DNA of 64,000 nt from Streptomyces sp. NBC_00820 (GTDB lineage: Bacteria; Actinomycetota; Actinomycetes; Streptomycetales; Streptomycetaceae). Both the position numbers and the translations under genes were made by a program. Below, in pieces: positions 1 through 6,535 of the stretch. The stretch is from assembly GCF_036347055.1 (NCBI RefSeq), contig NZ_CP108882.1, positions 2,803,001 to 2,867,000 of the forward strand, read 5' to 3'. Under the pieces are notes generated by a model. That model did not search any database. It had not been told where the DNA came from and saw nothing but the letters and a program-made list of their open reading frames with translations. The stretch's first letter is position 1; each line of letters opens with the position of its first letter.

Positions 1-1088
1 TCGGCACGGACATCCGCGCACTGCTGCTGATGGGGTCCAACCCGGTCGTCTCGGCACCCCGCGCCGCCCACGTCGAGCAACGGCTGCGCTCGCTGGACTT
101 CCTGGCGGTGTGCGATGTCGTCCTCTCGGAGACGGCGGAGCTGGCGGACGTCGTCCTGCCGGTCACCCAGTGGGCCGAGGAGACCGGCACGACGACCAGC
201 CTGGAAGGCAGGGTCCTGCTGCGCCGCCGAGCCGTCACGCCGCCCGCCGGCATCCGCAGCGACCTGGAGGTCCTGCACGCCCTCGCCGCCCGCCTCGGCA
301 TCGAGAAGGGCTTCCCGGCCGACCCCGAGGAGGTCTTCGGCGAGCTGCGCCGGGCGAGCGCGGGTGGACCGGCGGACTACTCGGGGATCACCTACGGCAG
401 GCTGGCACGGGAGAACGGCGTGTTCTGGCCGTGCCCGGAGAGTCCCGGCGAGGCCGCCGGGGATGCGGGGGATGCCGGGACGACGGGGGGTGCCGGGGGT
501 GCCGGAACCACCGAGGACGCCGGGGGCGCCAGGACCGCCGGAACCGCCAGGGGTGCCGGAACCGCCGGGGGCGCCGCGCACCCCGGAACCCCCCGCCTCT
601 TCCTCGACCGGTTCGCCACCGAGGACGGCCGGGCTCGGTTCGTCCCCGTGTCCCACCGGGCGAGCGCCGAGGAGCCGGACGCCGCGTACCCGCTGCTGCT
701 GACCACCGGCCGGGTGGTGTCGCAGTACCAGTCCGGGGCGCAGACGCGCCGCGTGGCGGAACTGAACGCGGCCGCGCCCGGCCCGTTCGTCGAACTCCAC
801 CCACGCCTCGCCGTCCGCCTCGGTGTGACCGACGGCGACCCGGTCGCGGTGACCTCCCGGCGCGGCCGGGCCGTCGCACCGGCCCGTGTCACCGCCACCA
901 TCCGCCCCGACACCGTCTTCATGCCCTTCCACTGGCCGGGCGAGGGCCGCGCCAACACCCTCACCAACCCGGCCCTGGACCCGGCGTCCCGGATGCCGGA
1001 GTTCAAGACGTGCGCGGTACGCGTGGAAGCCCTGAGGACCACGGAGCCGACCCGATCCCATCCTCGGAACGAGACCGGGAGGACCTGA
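1..1088 (+). CDS. Assimilatory nitrate reductase, molybdopterin oxidoreductase family (3' part only)
   Basis: The reading frame is open at the left edge (first full codon at base 3), so only the last 361 residues are present. The N-terminal [4Fe-4S] and early Moco-binding parts lie outside. Visible are the late molybdopterin oxidoreductase core (ELADVVLPVTQWAEETGT, then a LEGRVLLRRRAV-type segment) and the C-terminal molydopterin-dinucleotide-binding domain from LLLTTGRVVSQYQSGAQTRR to the end. This enzyme family reduces nitrate to nitrite in the cytoplasm, which fits the nirBD operon 4 kb downstream. Between the two domains lies an Ala/Gly/Thr/Asp low-complexity stretch of about 45 residues (bases 450-585), probably a flexible insert. 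The assimilatory (NasA/NarB) assignment rests on the C-terminal half and the nitrite reductase context. Confidence 0.85.
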   Translation, partial: GTDIRALLLMGSNPVVSAPRAAHVEQRLRSLDFLAVCDVVLSETAELADVVLPVTQWAEETGTTTSLEGRVLLRRRAVTPPAGIRSDLEVLHALAARLGIEKGFPADPEEVFGELRRASAGGPADYSGITYGRLARENGVFWPCPESPGEAAGDAGDAGTTGGAGGAGTTEDAGGARTAGTARGAGTAGGAAHPGTPRLFLDRFATEDGRARFVPVSHRASAEEPDAAYPLLLTTGRVVSQYQSGAQTRRVAELNAAAPGPFVELHPRLAVRLGVTDGDPVAVTSRRGRAVAPARVTATIRPDTVFMPFHWPGEGRANTLTNPALDPASRMPEFKTCAVRVEALRTTEPTRSHPRNETGRT

Positions 1089-1165
1089 AGGCCCCGCGTA
1101 CTGGCGGTGCGTGCGGGCGCGGCGCGGACGAGAGGCCGGAGCCGGCGGGCGGCGCCCGGGGCGGG

Positions 1166-1594
1166 TCAGTGGCGGTGGGTGAGCCAGTCGCCGGCCGGGA
1201 TGCGGGTGCCGTGGGTGCGCAGGTGGGCCGCGACGTGCGGGGCGGCCACGTACACCCAGGCACGCGCCGTGCCGCCGTCGGCGCGTACGGTGTGCCGGGC
1301 GACGCGCTCGTAGAGGCCGCGGGGGTCGCCGGGGGCGCACTCCTCCAGCCGGTCCAGTTCGGCGAGCAGGCGGTCGTACGTCTCCGGGAGCGCGGTGACC
1401 AGTTCGCCCCGCACCACTCCCCCGGGCTCCTCCACGGCGTAGGGGTAGCCGGGGCCGTCGTACAGCACGGCGTCCGTGAGGCGGGCCGGTTCCTCCGACG
1501 CGGTGCGGCCCCGCAGGAACAGGTCGTGGTTCGGTTCGCCGGGGCGCAGGGTGCCGTAGACGAAGAAGGGCAGGCGGGGCGGCGGGACGATCAC
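1166..1594 (-). CDS. Gamma-glutamylcyclotransferase-like (AIG2/GGCT fold) protein
   Basis: A 142-residue protein with the family signature FFVYGTLRPGEPNHDLF near the N-terminus. The YGTLRPG loop binds the glutamyl moiety in GGCT-fold enzymes. The length (about 140-150 aa) is normal. I chose the GTG at 1594 because a GGAG lies about 10 nt upstream; a longer form from a GTG at 1627 is open but starts far from the conserved core. The gene converges with the nitrate reductase gene and diverges from the M4 protease gene. The substrate cannot be told from the sequence; members act on gamma-glutamyl peptides or amines, and some are annotated only as AIG2-like. Confidence 0.75.
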   Translation of the reverse strand: MIVPPPRLPFFVYGTLRPGEPNHDLFLRGRTASEEPARLTDAVLYDGPGYPYAVEEPGGVVRGELVTALPETYDRLLAELDRLEECAPGDPRGLYERVARHTVRADGGTARAWVYVAAPHVAAHLRTHGTRIPAGDWLTHRH

Positions 1595-1732
1595 GGAAAC
1601 GATTCTCCATCCCCTCCGAGTCCCCACACATCTCCATAGAGACCCTATAGACGCGACATGTCATGCCCACTTAAATCACTCTCGGTACCAGCGCCACCCC
1701 CACGCCTCCAAGGCGCATTCCCGAGGAGACAG

Positions 1733-3382
1733 ATGAGTCGGATACGGCAGCACGCCCACGGCGCCCGCCGCGTCGCCACAGCCGGCATCGCCGCCACCAC
1801 GGCCACCCTGCTGGCCGCCGCGCTCGCCCCCGCCGCGCACGCCGACGGCAGGCCGGCCCCGGCCACCGCGATCGCGCGCGCGGCGTCGGCTCTCGTGGCG
1901 CACGCCACGAGCCTGGGCCTGAGCTCCGCGCAGGACACCAGCGTCCGCGACGTGATCGTCGACAAGGACGGCACCCAGCACGTCCGTTACGACCGCACCT
2001 ACCGCCGACTCCCCGTGCTGGGCGGCGACTTCGTCGTCCACCTGGCCCCCGGCGGCAGTTACCGCGGCGCCGACCGCGCCACCCGGGGCACGCTGTCCCT
2101 GGCCTCCGTCACCCCGAAGCTGCCCGCCCCGAAGGCAGCCGATCTCGCGGTGAACGCGCTGCGCGCCGCCAACCTCGGCGAGACGCTGAAGCAGGTGACG
2201 GCCAAGCCGCAGCTGGTCGTCGACGCCCTGCACGGCGCGCCGCGGCTGGCCTGGCGCACCGACGCGGCGGGCCGGGACTCGCTCGGCAACCCCGTCGCCC
2301 GCACCGTGCTGACCGACGCCCTCACCGGCGCCCAGATCGACGCCTGGGACAGCATCGAGACCGCCACCGGCGACGGACGGTCGCTGTACAGCGGGACGGT
2401 GCCGCTGGAGACGACCGGGTCCGGGTCGTCGTACCAGCTCAAGGACCCCACCCGCGGCAACACCTACACCGGGGACGCCGCCGGCAAGACCGACCTGTGC
2501 ATCCTCGGCATCTGCCTCAGCCGGGCCCCCGCGACGCTGTTCACGGACACCGACAACCACTGGGGCACGGGCACCACAGCCGACCGCGCCTCGGCCGCAG
2601 TGGACGCGCAGTACGGCACCAACTCGACCTGGGACTACTACAAGAACGTCCACGGCCGCAACGGCATCGCCGGTGACGGCAAGGGCTCGTACAACCGCGT
2701 CCACTACGGCAGCAACTACAACAACGCCTTCTGGGACGACAGTTGCTTCTGCATGACGTACGGCGACGGTGACGGGACGCAACTCGGCCCGCTGGTCGCG
2801 CTGGACGTCGCCGGGCACGAGATGACCCACGGGGTCACCTCCAAGACGGCCAAGCTGACCTACTCGGGCGAGTCCGGCGGCCTGAACGAGGCCACCTCCG
2901 ACATCCTCGGCACCATGGTCGAGTGGTACGCGGACAACCCCTCCGACCCCGGCGACTACCTCATCGGCGAGAAGATCGTCCGCCCCGGCTTCGGCAAGCC
3001 CGCGCTGCGCTTCATGGACAAGCCGTCCAAGGACGGCAACTCGGCGGACTACTGGAGCAGTTCGGTCGGCAACCTCGACGTCCACTACTCCTCGGGCGTC
3101 GCCAACCACTTCGCGTACCTCCTCGCCGAGGGCAGCGGGGCGAAGACCGTCAACGGCGTCAGCTACGACTCCCCGACCGCCGACGGCTCGACCCTCACCG
3201 GCATCGGCCGGGACAAGGTCGGCAAGATCTGGTACCGGGCGCTGACGGTCTACATGACGTCGTCCACGAACTACGCGGGCGCGCGCACCGCGACGCTCAA
3301 CGCCGCCAAGGACCTGTACGGGGCGGGCAGCACGGAGTACAACGCGGTGGCGGCGACCTGGAACGCCGTCAACGTGCACTGA
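1733..3382 (+). CDS. Secreted M4 (thermolysin-like) zinc metallopeptidase
   Basis: A 549-residue preproenzyme. The start at ATG 1733 is preceded by GAGGAGA at 1723-1729. Residues 1-40 form a signal peptide (Arg-rich start, Ala-rich core, cut near AHA-DG). A propeptide of about 170 residues (FTP/PepSY-type, SVRDVIVDKDGTQHVRYDRTY) follows. The catalytic domain has HEMTH near residue 362 (two zinc ligands and the catalytic Glu) and the third ligand in GGLNEATSD about 25 residues later. The C-terminal helical domain carries the VHYSSGVANHFAYLL motif, with the His common to M4 enzymes. It should be an extracellular endoprotease matured by loss of its propeptide. No partner is encoded next to it; a second M4 enzyme without signal peptide lies at 59904. 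Confidence 0.93.
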   Translation: MSRIRQHAHGARRVATAGIAATTATLLAAALAPAAHADGRPAPATAIARAASALVAHATSLGLSSAQDTSVRDVIVDKDGTQHVRYDRTYRRLPVLGGDFVVHLAPGGSYRGADRATRGTLSLASVTPKLPAPKAADLAVNALRAANLGETLKQVTAKPQLVVDALHGAPRLAWRTDAAGRDSLGNPVARTVLTDALTGAQIDAWDSIETATGDGRSLYSGTVPLETTGSGSSYQLKDPTRGNTYTGDAAGKTDLCILGICLSRAPATLFTDTDNHWGTGTTADRASAAVDAQYGTNSTWDYYKNVHGRNGIAGDGKGSYNRVHYGSNYNNAFWDDSCFCMTYGDGDGTQLGPLVALDVAGHEMTHGVTSKTAKLTYSGESGGLNEATSDILGTMVEWYADNPSDPGDYLIGEKIVRPGFGKPALRFMDKPSKDGNSADYWSSSVGNLDVHYSSGVANHFAYLLAEGSGAKTVNGVSYDSPTADGSTLTGIGRDKVGKIWYRALTVYMTSSTNYAGARTATLNAAKDLYGAGSTEYNAVAATWNAVNVH

Positions 3383-3387
3383 GCACC

Positions 3388-3458
3388 GTGAGCTGAGCGC
3401 CACGCACGGGGGCTCCGTGAGCCGATCCTCGTGAACTGAGCGCCGCGCACGGAGCCCC
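3388..3458. repeat. 22-bp direct repeat with a 10-bp hairpin after the M4 protease gene
   Basis: A 22-bp unit (GTGARCTGAGCGCCRCGCAC plus GG) occurs at 3388-3409 and 3431-3452 with two differences. GGGGCTCCGT (3409-3418) is complementary to ACGGAGCCCC (3449-3458) around a 30-nt loop. Possibly part of the 3' end processing region of the protease transcript. Confidence 0.5.
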
Positions 3459-3504
3459 GTGCGGCAGGAACGTGAACCGCCGCGCACACGGCGGGCGCGG
3501 CAGC

Positions 3505-3537
3505 GGCCGCCCCTGGCCCGACAGGCCGGGGGCGGCC
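3505..3537 (+). terminator. Strong hairpin, likely terminator of the M4 protease gene
   Basis: GGCCGCCCCTGGCC (3505-3518) pairs with GGCCGGGGGCGGCC (3524-3537) across a 5-nt loop with one mismatch. There is no T-run, as is common in Streptomyces. In the rest of the 427-bp gap 3383-3809 I see only the repeat at 3388-3458 and the presumed promoter region of the next gene. Confidence 0.6.
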
Positions 3538-3809
3538 TTCGCGCGTCCGGGGCCGTCACCCGTTCACCGCCGACCGCGCGCCATTCGTGTGCTCTTCCCC
3601 GACGCCCCGCCCACGCCCATGACCTGCCGGAACTCGGCGCGGCTAGCCCGTGTGGGGGCCGTGACCGCCACCCGTTCACCGCAGCGCCGGCCGATCCTCG
3701 GGAGGCGGAGCCGCCGGAGAGCCACTTACCTCGGAAGGGCAGGGGCGCGCCCCTGGAGAAGTCGAGACACGAGGTCGAGACACAAGTCGGACGAGCTCTG
3801 GGGAGCACC

Positions 3810-4352
3810 ATGCGACGCACCGCCCGCCTGCTGACCGCCACCGCGCTCGCCGTCGCCTCGGCGGGCGTGGCCGCCGCTCCGGCGTACGGCGGCGGCGCGG
3901 TCCGCGCGGTGACCCGGGCGGGCAGCCTGCAGGTGTACCCGTCCACGGCGCTGCCGGGCAGTCAGGTCACGGTGAACACGGCGGACTGCGGGACCAAGGG
4001 CACGGCGCTGGGCGACGCGGGCGCGGTCGGCGCCGGAACCTTCACACTGGCGCCCAGCACGCACGCGGGCGAGGCGATCGGCCAGTTCAAGGTGCCGTCG
4101 AGCGCGCAGCCCGGGACGTACGAGATCGTCGCGAAGTGCGCCGAGGGCGACCGGAACGTGACGGGCGATCTGATGGTGGTGCTGAGCGCGGCGCACGAGC
4201 AGGTGCAGCCGCGGGGAAGCGTGAAGACGGGGGTCGGCGGCGCACTCGGCACCGACCCCGTACAGACCACGGCGGGTGTGGCGGCTCTGGCCGTCGCCGC
4301 CGCGGGCGGTACCTGGCTCCTGCATCGCCGGGCGAGAGGCGACGGGATCTGA
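3810..4352 (+). CDS. Secreted protein with C-terminal membrane anchor, paired with a sortase gene
   Basis: 180 residues. The start is ATG 3810 (GGGAG at 3800-3804). An N-terminal signal peptide (RRTARLLTATALAVASAG, cut after AYG or APA) is followed by a small beta-rich domain (SLQVYPSTALPGSQVTVNTADCG) with two Cys, TADCGTKG and IVAKCAEG, that could form a disulfide. The C-terminus is a hydrophobic helix (TTAGVAALAVAAAGGTWLL) and a basic tail HRRARGDGI. That layout resembles a sortase substrate, but I find no LPXTG or LAXTG before the helix; the nearest sequence is ALGTDPVQ. It sits 168 bp upstream of the class F sortase. It is either a noncanonical sortase substrate or simply a membrane-anchored partner. 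Confidence 0.7.
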   Translation: MRRTARLLTATALAVASAGVAAAPAYGGGAVRAVTRAGSLQVYPSTALPGSQVTVNTADCGTKGTALGDAGAVGAGTFTLAPSTHAGEAIGQFKVPSSAQPGTYEIVAKCAEGDRNVTGDLMVVLSAAHEQVQPRGSVKTGVGGALGTDPVQTTAGVAALAVAAAGGTWLLHRRARGDGI

Positions 4353-4393
4353 CGGACACCCTCCGCTGTCCGTCGCCGGTACCGCAAGTCCCA

Positions 4394-4432
4394 CCCCCTC
4401 CGGGTCCGACGCCCCTCGTGGCCCGGAGGGGG
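4394..4432 (+). terminator. Hairpin between the anchored protein and the sortase genes
   Basis: CCCCCTCCGGG (4394-4404) is perfectly complementary to CCCGGAGGGGG (4422-4432), with a 17-nt loop. It lies between two co-directional genes, so it may end or attenuate the upstream transcript before the sortase gene. Confidence 0.5.
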
Positions 4433-4520
4433 AGGGGGTCGTCCCTTCGGGGAAACCCCCTCCGGAATCAGCCTCACAGGGGTCCGTCCCACCGCGGGCG
4501 TGCTCCGGGAGAGGGGTCGT

Positions 4521-5198
4521 ATGCGCAGGATCGGGGACACCGCGATAGCCGCCGTCACCGTCGTCGCCCTCGGTTCGGGGGTGTGGCTGCTCGGCGCCGG
4601 GGCGGGGACGCACGCGCCGCCGCAGCCGGCCGCCGCCGAGGGGCGGCCCGAACCCGCGGAGGAGCGGCTCTCCTCCCCCGCCCTGGAGCCGTCGGTACCC
4701 ACCCGCATCCGCATCCCCTCGATCCGGGTGGACGCTCCCCTGATGGGCCTGGCCCTCACCGCCACCGGCAGCCTGGACGTGCCGCCGGCCGGGCAGAAGA
4801 ACCTCGCCGGCTGGTACGAGGCCGGCACCGCGCCCGGTGAGACGGGCACCGCGGTCGTCGCGGGGCACGTCGACAACACCGAGGGACCCGCCGTCTTCTA
4901 CGACCTCGGCGCCCTGAAGCGGGGTGCGCGCATCGAGGTGGACCGTGAGGACGGCTCCGTGGCCGTGTTCACCGTGGACGCGGTGGAGGTCTACGCGGCC
5001 CGCGACTTCCCCGACGAGAAGGTGTACGGCGCCGCCCACCGCCCCGAGCTGCGCGTCATCACCTGCGGCGGCGGCTACTCGAAGACCACCGGCTACCAGG
5101 GCAACGTGGTGGTCTTCGCCCACCTGACGGACAGCACGGCACACACTCCCCAGGAGCACGCGGACAGCGCCCTCACACCCACTCCCCGCCCCCGCTGA
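4521..5198 (+). CDS. Class F sortase
   Basis: 225 residues. ATG 4521 is preceded by GGAGAGGGG. An N-terminal hydrophobic segment (AIAAVTVVALGSGVWLLGAG) anchors it, followed by a Pro/Ala-rich spacer and the sortase domain from about residue 60 (PTRIRIPSIRVDAPLMGLAL). The catalytic His is in VVAGHVDNT and the Cys in LRVITCGGGYS. Sortases cut a C-terminal sorting motif and attach the protein to the cell wall. Oddity: no Arg is visible between the Cys and the following VVVFAHL strand, where the third catalytic residue is expected; the segment reads YSKTTGYQGN. The preceding gene is the obvious candidate partner. Confidence 0.85.
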   Translation: MRRIGDTAIAAVTVVALGSGVWLLGAGAGTHAPPQPAAAEGRPEPAEERLSSPALEPSVPTRIRIPSIRVDAPLMGLALTATGSLDVPPAGQKNLAGWYEAGTAPGETGTAVVAGHVDNTEGPAVFYDLGALKRGARIEVDREDGSVAVFTVDAVEVYAARDFPDEKVYGAAHRPELRVITCGGGYSKTTGYQGNVVVFAHLTDSTAHTPQEHADSALTPTPRPR

Positions 5199-5266
5199 GG
5201 GCAGCGTTCCGCACGGGAAACAGGGGGGAACCCACCGGGTAATCTCCGGGCCGCACGCTCCTGTGC

Positions 5267-6535
5267 ATGACCTCGGACACGCGTGTGGTGGTGATCGGCG
5301 CCGGTCTCGCGGGCACGCGGCTCGCCCGGCGGCTCGGTGAGCTGGGCACACCCGCGCTGCTCGTCGGGGAGGAGGCGCACCCGCCGTACAACCGGGTGCT
5401 GCTCGCCGACGTGCTGGCCGGACGGTACGGCCCGGAGGTGATCACCCTCCCCTCCCCCGGCGACCTGGTGCGCGCCCGGATCACCGGCATCGACCGCGCC
5501 GCCCGCCTGCTGCACCGCGCCGGCGGACCGCCGATCGGCTACGGCACGCTGGTCCTGGCCACCGGCTCCAACCCGGTGCTGCCGCCGCTGCACGGGCTGC
5601 GCGGCGACGACGGCCGGCTCCCCGGGGGTGTCCACGCGTTCCGCACCCTGGACGACTGTCTGGACCTGGCCGGGGCGGCACGGCCCGGCGCACGGGCGGT
5701 CGTCGTGGGCGGCGGGCTGCTCGGGGTGTCCGCGGCCCGCGCGCTGGCCGCGCGCGGCGTACGGGTGGTGCTGGCGCAGCAGGCCGAGCGGCTGATGGAG
5801 CGCCGGCTCGACCCGGACGCGTCCGCGCTGGTGCGGCGGCACCTGACGGACCTCGGCATCGAGGTGCACACCGAGTGCCGGGTGCGGGACGTGCGCCGCG
5901 CCGGCGGGGCCGTGCGCGCGGTGGAGCTGGCGGACGGATATGTCCTCGACACCGACCTCGTGGTCCTCGCCTGCGGGGTACGGCCCCGTACCGGCCTCGC
6001 GGAACGGGCGGGCCTCGCCGTCCGTGAGGGTGTCCTCGTCGACGACCGCCTGCGCACCTCCGACCCGCGCGTCCACGCCATCGGCGACTGCGCGCGGCAC
6101 GCCGGCACGCTCTACGGCCTCGCCGCCCCGGCCCTCGAACAGGCCGACGTGCTGGCCCAGTTCCTGGCCGGGGACACCGGCGCCCGCTACACCGGCACCC
6201 GCTCCCTCACCCGCCTGACCCTCTCCGGCCCCGGCCCCGGCTCCCCCCTCGGCCTGGCCTCCTCCGGCCCCACCCCCCTCGACGCCGGCCCCCTCGATCT
6301 CGCCGCCTTCGGCCGGGCCGAGGCCCGCCCCGGTGACGACGTCGTACGGCTCACCGACGCCACCCGGGGCACCTACCGCAAGCTCCTCGTCCGCCACGAC
6401 CGCCTGGTCGGCGGTGTCCTGGTCGGCGACCTCGGCGCCGTCGGCGCGCTCGCCCGCGCCTGGGAGGGCACGGAGCCGCTCCCCGCGGACGGCGGCCCGC
6501 TGCTGCACCTGCTCACCCTCGACGGAGGCTCCTGA
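5267..6535 (+). CDS. FAD-dependent NAD(P) oxidoreductase, first gene of the nitrite reductase operon
   Basis: 422 residues. The N-terminal Rossmann motif VVVIGAGLAGTRLARRL binds FAD, a central second dinucleotide motif AVVVGGGLLGVSAARAL binds NAD(P)H, and the FAD-closing ATGSNP and VHAIGDCA motifs are present. It resembles the N-terminal reductase half of NirB but lacks the BFD [2Fe-2S] and siroheme domains. Its stop overlaps the nirB start in TGATG (6533-6537), so the two are translationally coupled. It probably feeds electrons to nitrite or nitrate reductase. Whether it reduces NasA, assists NirB, or acts elsewhere cannot be decided from the sequence. Confidence 0.85.
   Translation: MTSDTRVVVIGAGLAGTRLARRLGELGTPALLVGEEAHPPYNRVLLADVLAGRYGPEVITLPSPGDLVRARITGIDRAARLLHRAGGPPIGYGTLVLATGSNPVLPPLHGLRGDDGRLPGGVHAFRTLDDCLDLAGAARPGARAVVVGGGLLGVSAARALAARGVRVVLAQQAERLMERRLDPDASALVRRHLTDLGIEVHTECRVRDVRRAGGAVRAVELADGYVLDTDLVVLACGVRPRTGLAERAGLAVREGVLVDDRLRTSDPRVHAIGDCARHAGTLYGLAAPALEQADVLAQFLAGDTGARYTGTRSLTRLTLSGPGPGSPLGLASSGPTPLDAGPLDLAAFGRAEARPGDDVVRLTDATRGTYRKLLVRHDRLVGGVLVGDLGAVGALARAWEGTEPLPADGGPLLHLLTLDGGS

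Noticed and set aside
110..1639. Long ORF (509 codons) on the plus strand over the nitrate reductase
   Set aside because: Arg/Pro/Gly-rich shadow in another frame of the reductase and GGCT genes; no start site and no domain.
3505..3537. Attachment site or small RNA
   Set aside because: The stem-loop fits a terminator; no promoter or tRNA-like part is seen.
1676..3946. 756-codon ORF opposite the M4 protease
   Set aside because: Shadow of high-GC codons; composition Arg/Val/Gly, no motif; the plus strand has the full protease.
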